The notes under the pieces: model-generated | Database searches by the model: none | Told to the model about the DNA's origin: nothing | The model's input: only the letters and a program-made list of their open reading frames with translations | Source: Coemansia sp. RSA 487 | Lineage: Eukaryota; Kickxellomycota; Kickxellomycetes; Kickxellales; Kickxellaceae | Reading direction: 5' to 3' | Assembly: GCA_027577595.1 (NCBI GenBank) | Contig: JANBRJ010000127.1 | Span: forward strand, 1 to 38,349 | DNA length: 38,349 nucleotides | Position numbers and translations under genes: made by a program | Part shown: positions 20,501 to 28,576 of the stretch, one piece after another | Numbering within the stretch: the stretch's first letter is position 1 | How the letters are laid out: the number at the start of each line of letters is the position of its first letter

Positions 20501-21897
20501 CAATCGCGGAAGCTGTCTTGGGAAACATTGCTTCTGCCTGCGACAGAGAGCCAAGCGCTTTGGGGAGTGGCAAGCGTAGGAGAGGGTCGTCGTCTCGCGT
20601 GGCCGACCAGGCAGCGGAAATTCCGGCTGCCAGGTGGATTGGTGACGCCGGCGCGCACTGCCGCTTGGCGGTCTATGTCTTTGCTCATGGACGAGACAAC
20701 AATGGCAGCAACCCTGGGGCGCCAGCAAGGTTCCTTGTTCGCACAGTGCTTCTTCCGCCAGACCACGAGGATGGCTCTGCAGAACTCCACCACCAGCGCA
20801 CATCGCCAGAAAAGACAGGTGGTGCCATTGGAAGCCAAGCTAATAAGCGTCAAATGACAGCAGCTTCATGCACGATCGTTATTCGGGCAGCATGTGAAGA
20901 TAACTACGCACAGATCACCGCTATTTCTACTGCCTCTGGGTCAACAGCAGCGGGTCTTGCGGCGTTGGATCCACTTGACACCGCTAACACACAGAACGAG
21001 CGTGACATGCCTGCTGTGTGGTGCAACGGACAAAGACTGCGTGTTCATGAAGCGATGCCACCCAAGCAGTCGCTGTTGTTTGTCGCAACCACCGAGGGCG
21101 AGTATCTCGACGCATGCCACGAGTGCGGAGGGTTTAGATGCGATGCCCACAAAGCTTCTTGCGCGAATAGCAGTAGCGACAGCGATAGCAATGGTGTTGC
21201 TGTTGTCGGGTACGCATCGGACACGGATGAGGTTATTTTGCATGACGGCGGCGGACTGGCGGCTGCTGAGCAGCAGGATGCCGATAACGACGACGACGTG
21301 GCTGGTGACAGGCACGAGCTGCTGCAGCACATGGATATTGACAAACGCCAATATACTGCGCCCATGCTTTTGGCCGGAGACGGTGGCCAGTCATCGCCAC
21401 CTTTAGCAGTGACAGCAGCAGCGCCAACAAGTTCCCTTGTCGCTGGCCAAGGGCTTCTTGGAGCAACGCTTCGCCGACGTATCGCTGGCGTCTCCAGCAG
21501 AAACAGCAGCACGTCGGCCGGTCTTTTGACAGCCACGGATAACGACGGCAGCACAAACCCAACAAACACACCCTCCTCTTTTAGTGTTGGCATGCGGCGG
21601 TGGAGGACGACAGAAGCAGAGGCAGATCCGGATAAAGTGAGCAGCCATTGGACGGCGGACATTGCTGGGTGGATACCGGTCAAACGGGTCGTGTTTGCGG
21701 CATTCCTCCCTGTGCGGCGGCTGGTGATTGGCAGAGTATCCACAGGGTCAAGCGAGCCCGCTGGCGCTGTTTCGGTGGCGGCTGTCGCCACGAGAAAATC
21801 GGTGCTAGCCCTGGTTCTGATTCTTGTCGCCGCCGGCGTCTGCGTGCTTATTGGCATGCGAGTGTGCGAGCTGCTGGTTATCGCCCATCTGCCGTGA
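14507..21897 (+). CDS. Giant multi-START-like lipid-binding protein with a C-terminal membrane anchor (two exons)
   Basis: I propose exons 14507-14535 and 14673-21897, giving 2,417 residues; joining them creates a Gln codon and reads LRERQVKVLSRALSQF. Residues about 149-359 form a START-like domain: STLEMLDAHTSITR, then REF-like and RDMMMVE motifs, YVSTSLP and WAWCVE, followed by a helix. A second START-like region spans about 900-1320 (SGLWSASQILEQL, WATAARDAVV). A third spans about 1523-1782 (EIPVTVVVDVLQGVSA, PWEHADWDTILFDG, VPLLCDRRDALTVRA). Linkers are Ala/Ser-, His/Gln- and Gln-rich. Residues about 2387-2405 are a single transmembrane helix followed by 12 residues, as in tail-anchored proteins. 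START domains bind sterols, phospholipids or ceramides, so cytosolic lipid handling at a membrane is inferred. The exact lipid and organelle are unknown, and the domain limits are approximate. Confidence 0.78.
14536..14672 (+). other. Predicted 137-nt phase-2 intron of the multi-START gene
   Basis: The long frame has no early ATG; its first in-frame ATG would be at 14794. A GTACGT donor at 14536 follows a 29-nt exon starting ATGGACGTC, and a TTTGTAG acceptor ends at 14672 with branch-like ATTAAT about 20 nt upstream. Splicing joins the frames exactly. Confidence 0.65.
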
Positions 21898-22118
21898 GGC
21901 ACATAGAGCTGCTTCTTGTAATTTTAGTTTCTTGCAGTGTAAAAAAAAAAAGTCAATGAAAGCATTCGCAGACCGTATGTGGATCCGATCCATTTGGTTC
22001 GTAAGCAAGCTTTCCTTCCAGGCAAAAGTGGAAGCGGATAATTATCGGACCGCAAGAGCCAGAATAGCCATTGTAGAAAAAAGGCGCTCCATGCACACGG
22101 ACCAGGGGCGGATGGATC

Positions 22119-22135
22119 AATCCGGAACATTCCGG
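22119..22135 (+). promoter_or_regulatory. AATCCGGAA copy 1 in a perfect dyad CCGGAA-CA-TTCCGG
   Basis: AATCCGGAA occupies 22119-22127. CCGGAA (22122-22127) and TTCCGG (22130-22135) form a perfect 6+6 inverted repeat with a 2-bp spacer. The core GAAnnTTC also fits two units of a heat-shock element. A binding site for a dimeric factor is inferred. Confidence 0.5.
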
Positions 22136-22299
22136 CAGCCAACAAGACTGAAATCGGGCTTGTTGCATTTGATTTCAGAGTGACAAAGACATGCACAGTT
22201 CGGATCTCTTCTTTGGGGGAGGGAAGAAAATAAACAAAGCAAGCCTGTAAAAAATGCGAGAAATCTTTTCACACTCTTTGCGAACCCAACCATGGAAAA

Positions 22300-22308
22300 A
22301 ATCCGGAA
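22300..22308 (+). promoter_or_regulatory. AATCCGGAA copy 2
   Basis: This is an exact nine-base repeat of copy 1, 181 bp further on, upstream of the bZIP gene. Confidence 0.45.
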
Positions 22309-22501
22309 TTTGGGCCGCGTGGCTTTGGCGGCAGATGATTGGCCAGCCATTTCCTGCCTCCCTTAAAAGTTTATCTGAATTGTCACCCAAAAATAAGCAG
22401 TGGGTGGTGTTTTGTCACTTGTTCCTTGATAGCTGGCTGCTTTTTTTTGCCAAGATTTGCAAGCAAAGCCAAACTGCACAAGGCACTGGTCAACCCCAGA
22501 G

Positions 22502-22509
22502 TATATATA
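22502..22509 (+). promoter_or_regulatory. TATA box of the bZIP gene
   Basis: TATATATA within GTATATATAC lies about 390 bp upstream of the ATG at 22892. The long leader this implies contains a TC microsatellite and a strong 3' splice site (TTTTGATTTCAG ending at 22856), so it is probably spliced. Confidence 0.5.
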
Positions 22510-22551
22510 CAAATGCCAGTCCCCCTTGCAACTCTTGTCTCCTGTTTCCAG

Positions 22552-22571
22552 TTTCCGCAATAATCCGGAAA
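22552..22571 (+). promoter_or_regulatory. AATCCGGAA copy 3 with inverted partner
   Basis: AATCCGGAA occupies 22562-22570. TTTCCG (22552-22557) and CGGAAA (22566-22571) form a second dyad with an 8-bp spacer. This copy lies just downstream of the TATA box, within the probable leader. Confidence 0.45.
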
Positions 22572-22702
22572 GTTTACTTTGCGCATCTTTTCTTGCCTTT
22601 ACAAAAGTATTTTCGTTTACTCTGTCAAATGAGTACGCTTGACCTTGCTGGCACTATAAGCAGCTCATTTTGTTAAATTGCCAGTCCTAATTAGGATCCA
22701 CA

Positions 22703-22706
<4 letters not shown>

Positions 22707-22784
<78 letters not shown>
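22707..22784 (+). repeat. (TC)39 microsatellite
   Basis: There are 78 bp of uninterrupted TC dinucleotide. It lies between the TATA box and the 3' splice site of the bZIP leader, so it is probably inside a leader intron and may act as an extended polypyrimidine tract. The copy number is likely variable. Confidence 0.95.
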
Positions 22785-22790
<6 letters not shown>

Positions 22791-22891
22791 CGATCCTATT
22801 TCCAACCCACTTTGTACATTGTGGAATATTTTTCAGTCTATTTCTTTTGATTTCAGGACCCAAGACATACTATCCACAGTCCTTATTTATA

Positions 22892-24676
22892 ATGTCTCTC
22901 AGCAGACTTCCACAGGTCGCCTTGCGTCGCCTGGTGCCGGCGCTTGCCGCAGTGCCAAAGAGTCTGGACGACGACCAGCTGAAAAAGATCTTGGACCCAC
23001 AGCAGCAGCAGCAGCTACAGCAACTGAACGCATCTGCAGTCAGCAAGGGCTCGCTACCCGCAAAGTCCGAGTTTGCTGGTATCACGTCGGCCACCCAGGG
23101 GATCATTGCAGCACTGGCCAAATCAGGCGCTGCATCGACTTCTCCGGTACTTAGCCGCTTGCTGACCAACCTCAGCGGCAGCCAGGGTAACCTATCGTCC
23201 CAGGATTTGGCGCTTCTACGTGCCGCTAGCAGTGACTCATCATCGGTGCTGTCTGGCAGTTCTTCGCTGCTTACGACGCCCGAGCCTGCGAGCCCGGGGA
23301 ATGAGCTTGGAATGGTCGACTATGAGTCCGAGACAGGCGGCGCTCTCGACACTGCTGCCAGCATCGACGCACTGGTGTCTGCGCTCCAGGGAACGGCAGC
23401 CATATCCACAGCTGCCGCAGCTGCGGCTTCACCATCGGCTACATCGGCATCCAGACGCACTAGCTCTTCCGGACGTCGTAGCACCGCCAAAAAGGCCAAT
23501 CAGCCCCAGCATGTGGCTGCTCTGGAAGAACACAGCCAAATAGATGCTGAAGCCTCTCCATCTATTCACGACGATTTCGACAAAGAGTCGGACAGCGATG
23601 GACCGTCGTCGATCTCGGCCGAGCTTTCGGCAGTGGAGCGCAGAAAGGAGCAGAACCGCAGGGCGCAGAAAAAGTTCCGCCAGAAGGACAAGGTGCGGCA
23701 GAAGGAGGTCAAATGGCGTGCATCGCAGTACGAGGAACTTGTAGCGTCGAACAAGCGCTTCAAGCGCGACATTGATTCCGTTACACGCGAGCGCGACATG
23801 TACCGCAGCATTCTCGAGCGCAACGGTATCAGCATTGGCAACGACGACGCAACCAAGCCTGCGAGTGCTCTGTTGGCTTCTGCTTCTGGCGCAAATGCAA
23901 TCACCGCCAACATCACTAGGACGCCGTCGCTTGCATCGACGGTTACTGCCGCTACCACCCCAGTGCTCTCGCCAGCCCAGTGCCACTCAGTTGGTGGCAT
24001 GGAGCAGATTGCACAGGACACCTTTGGCTCGCTTCCTGCCCTGTCGACCATCAATCCTGCGGTGCTCCCGCTCCTCTCCCTGTTTGGTGGCTCGTTCGCT
24101 GGCGGAGCTGTCAAGGCCGATCCGATGTTTGGCGTTTGCGGCATCCCGTCCACTGCTCAGGCGTCATCCTCTGTCGCGTCGGCCCTTGCTGGCATTCCTG
24201 TTGCTGTCGCCAGCTCTGCTACCCTCAATTCGGCTTTGCCCGAGCAGGCTAATAATGCAGGTGGTAATGGCGCTGCGTTGCCAGCGAACTCTGACTTGGA
24301 CAATGCCATCAACGCACTCACAGCTGCTATGCAGGGAACGCCGTCAACAACAGCGGTAACATCATCCACAGCAGCAGCAGTGTCTTCTTCAAATGGCCTG
24401 TGGTTCGGCAGCGGCATGAGCCCAGCGTCGTCCTCGGACCCTCTGCTGATCGAGTCGCCGCTGATGGTTGACCAGCACAGCATTGACACACAGTACGGTG
24501 GCCCCTACTCGACCATCGACGGCCAGTTTGTCGATCCCATGTCGTTCATTGACGAGCTTTTGTCGTCGCCCGATTACTCTCCGTCGATGGGTCCGTCGTC
24601 CTCGCTGCCTCCTATTTCCAGCGGCAACGCCTTCTCACTCTCTCGCAAACGCTCATACGACGACGCCATGTTTTAG
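22892..24676 (+). CDS. bZIP transcription factor with Yap-type basic region
   Basis: The 594-residue protein has a single bZIP domain at about residues 245-310. The basic region NRRAQKKFR matches the NxxAQxxFR signature of Yap/Pap1-like fungal bZIP factors. The zipper carries few leucines: heptad core positions are Tyr, Leu, Asn, Phe, Ile, Val, Arg, Tyr, Leu. The flanks are Ser/Ala/Thr-rich and disordered, with a Gln run near residue 33. The C-terminus ends in a basic KRSYDD motif. The few cysteines do not form the redox domains of yeast Yap1, so oxidative-stress control is not supported. The ATG at 22892 is the first in the open frame after a probable splice acceptor at 22856. An alternative is a tiny first coding exon with ATG at 22629 spliced at 22633, which would add 16 residues or so. 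Its 3' end nearly meets the GATA gene. Confidence 0.87.
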   Translation: MSLSRLPQVALRRLVPALAAVPKSLDDDQLKKILDPQQQQQLQQLNASAVSKGSLPAKSEFAGITSATQGIIAALAKSGAASTSPVLSRLLTNLSGSQGNLSSQDLALLRAASSDSSSVLSGSSSLLTTPEPASPGNELGMVDYESETGGALDTAASIDALVSALQGTAAISTAAAAAASPSATSASRRTSSSGRRSTAKKANQPQHVAALEEHSQIDAEASPSIHDDFDKESDSDGPSSISAELSAVERRKEQNRRAQKKFRQKDKVRQKEVKWRASQYEELVASNKRFKRDIDSVTRERDMYRSILERNGISIGNDDATKPASALLASASGANAITANITRTPSLASTVTAATTPVLSPAQCHSVGGMEQIAQDTFGSLPALSTINPAVLPLLSLFGGSFAGGAVKADPMFGVCGIPSTAQASSSVASALAGIPVAVASSATLNSALPEQANNAGGNGAALPANSDLDNAINALTAAMQGTPSTTAVTSSTAAAVSSSNGLWFGSGMSPASSSDPLLIESPLMVDQHSIDTQYGGPYSTIDGQFVDPMSFIDELLSSPDYSPSMGPSSSLPPISSGNAFSLSRKRSYDDAMF

Positions 24677-24762
24677 AATAAACATCATCCCCCCTCGTTT
24701 TCTAATCTCCCTCTTATTTACTTATTTCGGTGGCATTGTAAGATAATACAAAATCTCTAATT
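24677..24762. terminator. Very short convergent spacer with AATAAA immediately after the bZIP stop
   Basis: Only 86 bp separate the stop codons of the bZIP (+) and GATA (-) genes. AATAAA starts directly after the bZIP stop codon, and AAATAAG-like words read on the minus strand at about 24712-24730. The two 3' ends probably overlap. Confidence 0.6.
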
Positions 24763-25872
24763 TTAATTACGTGGCTCAAAGCTAAGAGGGTTGTAATGTC
24801 TAAAGGTAACTGGCGTAACCACTGGCTGTGCATTTGTCTGCGGCTGCTGTTGGTTTTGGCCTTGGCTTTGGAATGGGATAGGCCCTGCGTTGTATGTCGA
24901 GACATTCGATGGATGACGGTCCAGCGATATGGCAGCAGTCGAAGCAGTGACCTGGATGACTTCCTGGCGAACAAGATCCAAAGGATTCTGATCAACGGCC
25001 CTGCGTCTGGCCTGCTGTGGCCGCCTTGCGGCAGCAGCCTGTCTCCTTCTCTTTGCCATCGACCCGCGCGGCTGGCGCTTGACCACCCTCTGGCCCCTTG
25101 CGTTGATAGTCCACTCTCTTTCCTTTTCGTGCAGCTGGAAATACAAGCCGCAGGCGTTGCACACGGACGATCCGGTACGCGGATGTCTCCGCCATGTGGA
25201 TGCTTCGGTGACCCCGCAGTTACTGCACGATTTGGTTCCAATGCCGCCACGATGAGTGCTGTTGGATATAGCTGAATTAATGTGCGCTGCTGGCGTATTA
25301 TCGGGTGCTATTAGTGGTAATGGTGCATGAAATTGCAAGTCCTCTTGCTGTTGATGGAACTGCCGACTGTTTTGGAACTGGTGGTGAGCTTGGAGCTGCT
25401 GGTGTGTCTGAAGCTGCTGGAGCTGTTGGTTCAAGTATGCAGGCATTGCAAATGACTCATTCACATTGGTCACCTGGCCCCACTCACTTCCTCCCATGCT
25501 ATGTAGGTCGTATTGCATTACGTTTGAATCTTGTGGAGTTTGCGTTCCCGTAGCCATCGGGGTAGTGAGTATTGCTGGCTGGATAAGCGGCTGTGTGTTG
25601 ATCGGTGTATGCCAGGGAAACAGCGGCTGCTGCGGTGCATGAATCGTTGGTACGGAATTCTGTTGTAGGTGCGGGAGAAACTGGAACTGGCTGTTTGCTT
25701 GGTGCACGAGGGATTCGGTGACAGATATATCAAATATTGAGGATGCTTGTGAATCTACGTACCTTATTAGCGGCGAATCAGCCCTAGAATTTGATACAGT
25801 ACTGACCCACTTGCTGGCGCCATCGTCATTTATTAGCGTCAACTGGCTACTGTCAGCAAAACCGTCCATCAC
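24763..25872 (-). CDS. GATA-type zinc-finger transcription factor
   Basis: The 369-residue protein carries one GATA zinc finger at about residues 216-241. Its cysteines are C216, C219, C238 and C241, with an 18-residue loop (CSNC...CNAC), followed by GLYFQLH and the basic tail that contacts the minor groove. The loop of 18 differs from the 17 of classical fungal nitrogen regulators such as AreA/Gln3. CX18C fingers also occur in fungal light-response and other regulators, so a pathway cannot be assigned. The N-terminal half is rich in Gln, His and Asn, as in activation regions, and a long basic run (about residues 262-290) is a likely nuclear localisation signal. The ATG at 25872 is followed directly by a second ATG. 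The gene converges on the bZIP gene. Confidence 0.88.
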   Translation of the reverse strand: MMDGFADSSQLTLINDDGASKWVSTVSNSRADSPLIRYVDSQASSIFDISVTESLVHQANSQFQFLPHLQQNSVPTIHAPQQPLFPWHTPINTQPLIQPAILTTPMATGTQTPQDSNVMQYDLHSMGGSEWGQVTNVNESFAMPAYLNQQLQQLQTHQQLQAHHQFQNSRQFHQQQEDLQFHAPLPLIAPDNTPAAHINSAISNSTHRGGIGTKSCSNCGVTEASTWRRHPRTGSSVCNACGLYFQLHEKEREWTINARGQRVVKRQPRGSMAKRRRQAAAARRPQQARRRAVDQNPLDLVRQEVIQVTASTAAISLDRHPSNVSTYNAGPIPFQSQGQNQQQPQTNAQPVVTPVTFRHYNPLSFEPRN

Positions 25873-27282
25873 TCTGATATATATTTTTTGGATTTTCTAT
25901 GTGGCCCTCTTTCAAGCGCTAGTTTGGGAAATGTTCAATTAGCGGTTAAAAGATAAAATAACAATGGCCGTTAAACTATTTTATTGCGTTTGGAATGCTG
26001 TCAAGAGAATTTATGCTTATAATGACATTTTCAAACCTCCTCTTCTTCGCCTTCCGGCTGCCTTACATTTTATACGCTTTGTGTTGCCTTCGTAAAAAAA
26101 TTTTCTTCACCGCTTTTCTTCTGCTGTAAAAGTGCAAATAACGGAACAACCTTATTTTCCATTTCCCACCTTCTATCCACCATATTTCACTCTATTCCCC
26201 TCCTCCTTCTTTCTATGGTGCAGAACTATCATATTTCTTGACTACGAATCCTCATTTCGACTCGATTGCATATATACATAAACAAAATAGGCATCGGAAG
26301 TGAAATACGACTTACAATTGTACGTGTATTTTTCGTGTTTTTTGCCCACCACCATGAACAGCATACGAAAAAGGAAATATGATAGATAACTTTGAACTTT
26401 TCACTACAAATAAAGACATTTTATTCGTACTTGTTGGACTTTTCACTTTCTTTCATGTAAACATGCAGAATGATAAACATCAGGGAATGATGCTTGAATT
26501 TCTTCATTGCTGTTGTGTATGTGTTCTTAATATAAATGGTGTCTTTGCAAATGGACGCTGTCATAGCCCTTCTTTTCTCGCAAAACTTGTATTTCCAAAC
26601 GAAGGATACACAAAATGCAATAGCGCCATATAAGGCTATATTGCGGTTTTGAGTAACTGGTTCTCTTTATTCCCAGTTTTGCATCATTTTTTTGCATTTC
26701 ATTCTCAAAATGGAAAATGGAGATATTTGAACATAAGAGTAACGAGTTGCAGTTTTGCATATTTTCCTATTCCCCTTACAAAAAAATTAAAAGCACTTGA
26801 AGTAGGGGAATATTGGGCCGATTGTCCGACTATTAAATACAATGCAGCATATGACCTAGACCCTCCGCAAACAGAATTTATTTTTGGCAATGATCAAGCT
26901 GGTCGTATAAAGCCACAGTATATGCGCATGAATCGACGAAGAAATTGCTCACTCGGGTTCGTAAAAAGTTGACAGATCCGGAAATATTAAGCCCATACGC
27001 ATATATTCGCCGTTCTTTCGTATCGTAAAATACGTAAAAGGCGCCACTACTATATGCACATAAGAAGCATAGTTGTGAGTTTGTACGATAGGCAAATGGT
27101 AAAATTTTGGGTCAGTTGTTACTCATCGCCAACCTCACGTTCCTCGCTACTCGCTGCAGCTCTAACCAAAAAAATACCCCTTTTGCTTTCTTTTCTCTTT
27201 TTGCACATATTTATACCAGTAAAATAAACTTTTACTATTATTTCCAGTCAATACTCGCACACTAAACCAGACCCGATTGAGG
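25873..27282. other. AT-rich divergent intergenic region, possibly with a gene remnant
   Basis: This 1.4-kb region separates the GATA (-) and 7TM (+) genes and should contain both promoters. A C/T-rich tract lies at about 26030-26215. Between about 26780 and 27028 two overlapping plus-strand frames read like protein (see separate entry). The rest shows only short AT-driven frames. Confidence 0.45.
26780..27028 (+). pseudogene. Possible unrecognised exon or gene remnant
   Basis: One frame up to the stop at 26970-26972 contains stretches such as LEVGEYWADCPTIKYN and LDPPQTEFIFGND. A second frame, open from 26894 to the stop at 27026, reads STKKLLTRVRKKLTDPEILS and then PYAYIRRSFVS. Both look less like chance translation than the surrounding DNA, but neither has a suitable upstream ATG. 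The pair could be exons of an unmodelled spliced gene or a decayed host gene with a frame break. No family was recognised. Confidence 0.25.
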
Positions 27283-27304
27283 ATATATATATATATATAT
27301 ATAT
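27283..27304 (+). repeat. (AT)11 microsatellite, probable TATA element of the 7TM gene
   Basis: Twenty-two bases of alternating AT end 34 bp before the ATG at 27339. This position could serve as the TATA element, giving a very short leader. Confidence 0.7.
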
Positions 27305-27320
27305 GTGTGTTTACTCGACA

Positions 27321-27335
27321 ATGACGGAGATATGA
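27321..27335 (+). other. Upstream open reading frame in front of the 7TM gene
   Basis: ATG ACG GAG ATA TGA ends three bases before the main ATG at 27339. An in-frame ATG at 27303 would extend it to ten codons. It acts only if transcription starts upstream of 27321. Confidence 0.4.
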
Positions 27336-27338
27336 GAT

Positions 27339-28398
27339 ATGGCACCAACCCAAGGACCATCAAAAATAAATGTCCAAGTAGAAGGTGCCACGTGGCTGGC
27401 TTGGTTTTCAGTGGGAGTTGGCATAGGATTAATGGCTATCAACACACTTTTGTTTGCGTACGCTGTTTGGAACCGCAAGTATCCACCACTCAAGGCGAAA
27501 AATATTCCGCTCATAGCCGCGCTCTACGTGTCAATGCTTTTTTGGTTCCTGGGAACAATTGGCACTAACTTCAACCTTCCAGGCATATTTGAGTTCAAAA
27601 GCAGTTGTATAGTATTTGCTTCGTGGTTTCGCGTCCTTCTCGGAATATTTCTTTTTATCCACATCCATATATTCCGCCTATACACGTACTTGCACATTTT
27701 TAGAAAGATGAAGCGAATGACTACCCGTGTGTATATATATGGCGCGCTAATATTCCTGGCAATTATCCTCGGGTATGGGATCCCAATTACAGTTTTGCGC
27801 AATACGCTGACAGTGCAGTACGTACCTGAACTAGGGACATGCATATACGGCACGGCGTTTATCGAGCTTTCGTTTGCAATAGTCTGGGCGGGGTGGGTAT
27901 CAGTTATAATTGTAACGATCGTGGCGCGGAACATCAATACATCGTTCAACGAGTACAAGGAAATGGTGATTATTATAATTCTGAGTTCGATTACGCTTAC
28001 GTACGAAACGATAACGCACAACATTGTCCGAGAATACGTGCTATATCGATGGTCGCGCACACTGAGCACATATATGGAGTATTTGGCCAGTCAGACGGCT
28101 CTTTTTGTCCTGCTCGGAGTGCCTATATATAACTGCATATTCAACCGTGAGGGCTACAAGAGACAATTCTTTGAAAAGATGAGGGCTGATGGAATGGTTG
28201 CCAGATACAACTATACAATTGCCAATACGACAGGTTCTACTAACGTTGTTTCAACGGCCATTTCTTCTGAGTATGGAGGAGTCGAGGTACCAGAGAACGC
28301 TAACCAGAAGAATATTCAAAATAATACCAGCTCAGCTGCAACAACAACATCAACAACAACAACAGCAACGACAACAGCAACAACAACAACAACAACAA

Positions 28399-28437
<39 letters not shown>

Positions 28438-28496
28438 CAGCATCAGAATTGCCAACGCCAACATCGCCACCATCAATAAATGACCAAAATGTTTAG
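27339..28496 (+). CDS. Seven-transmembrane receptor-like protein (fungal RGS-type GPCR family, RGS domain absent)
   Basis: The 385-residue product shows seven hydrophobic segments at about residues 19-44, 55-78, 88-116, 131-153, 172-196, 208-230 and 246-268. Cys90 at the start of the third segment and Cys168 in the second extracellular loop could form the usual GPCR disulphide. The sequence around segments 2 and 3 resembles the 7TM half of fungal RGS-GPCRs (GprK-like). Here, however, a tail of about 115 residues with no RGS domain follows the seventh segment. The tail ends in poly-Thr and poly-Ala runs encoded by CAA/CAG repeats, then a Pro/Thr/Ser-rich end. A plasma-membrane receptor coupled to G proteins is inferred and the ligand is unknown. 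The ATG at 27339 is immediately preceded by a short uORF. Confidence 0.72.
28340..28442 (+). repeat. CAA/CAG trinucleotide repeat coding poly-Thr and poly-Ala
   Basis: About 100 bp of ACA-, ACG- and GCA-phase trinucleotide repeats lie within the 3' part of the 7TM gene. In the gene's frame they encode Thr runs followed by an Ala run. Repeat slippage is likely to change tail length between strains. Confidence 0.85.
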
Positions 28497-28576
28497 CTAG
28501 TAGTATTTTTATACTAACATGTACTTTTATAGAAGGCTCAAAATATTCGCAATGTTCAGGTTGGAAAAATGGTAAA

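Larger units (their letters stand above)
21898..22501. other. Intergenic region before the bZIP gene
   Basis: It contains the 3' end of the multi-START gene (an A-run at about 21942-21952) and two of the three AATCCGGAA copies described separately. Short open frames here, including one of about 140 codons at 22254-22676, show no domain or coding bias and were not accepted as genes. Confidence 0.5.

Noticed and set aside
21045-21902. Minus-strand frame of 285 codons at the end of the multi-START gene
   Set aside because: It overlaps the 3' coding end, including the membrane anchor. It is a low-complexity mirror frame.
22254-22676. Plus-strand frame of about 140 codons before the bZIP gene
   Set aside because: It crosses the TATA box and leader of the bZIP gene, has no domain, and reads like AT-rich chance sequence.
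26379-26633. Plus-strand frame of 84 codons with hydrophobic stretches
   Set aside because: T-rich DNA gives Phe/Leu-rich translations by chance, and there is no promoter or domain support.
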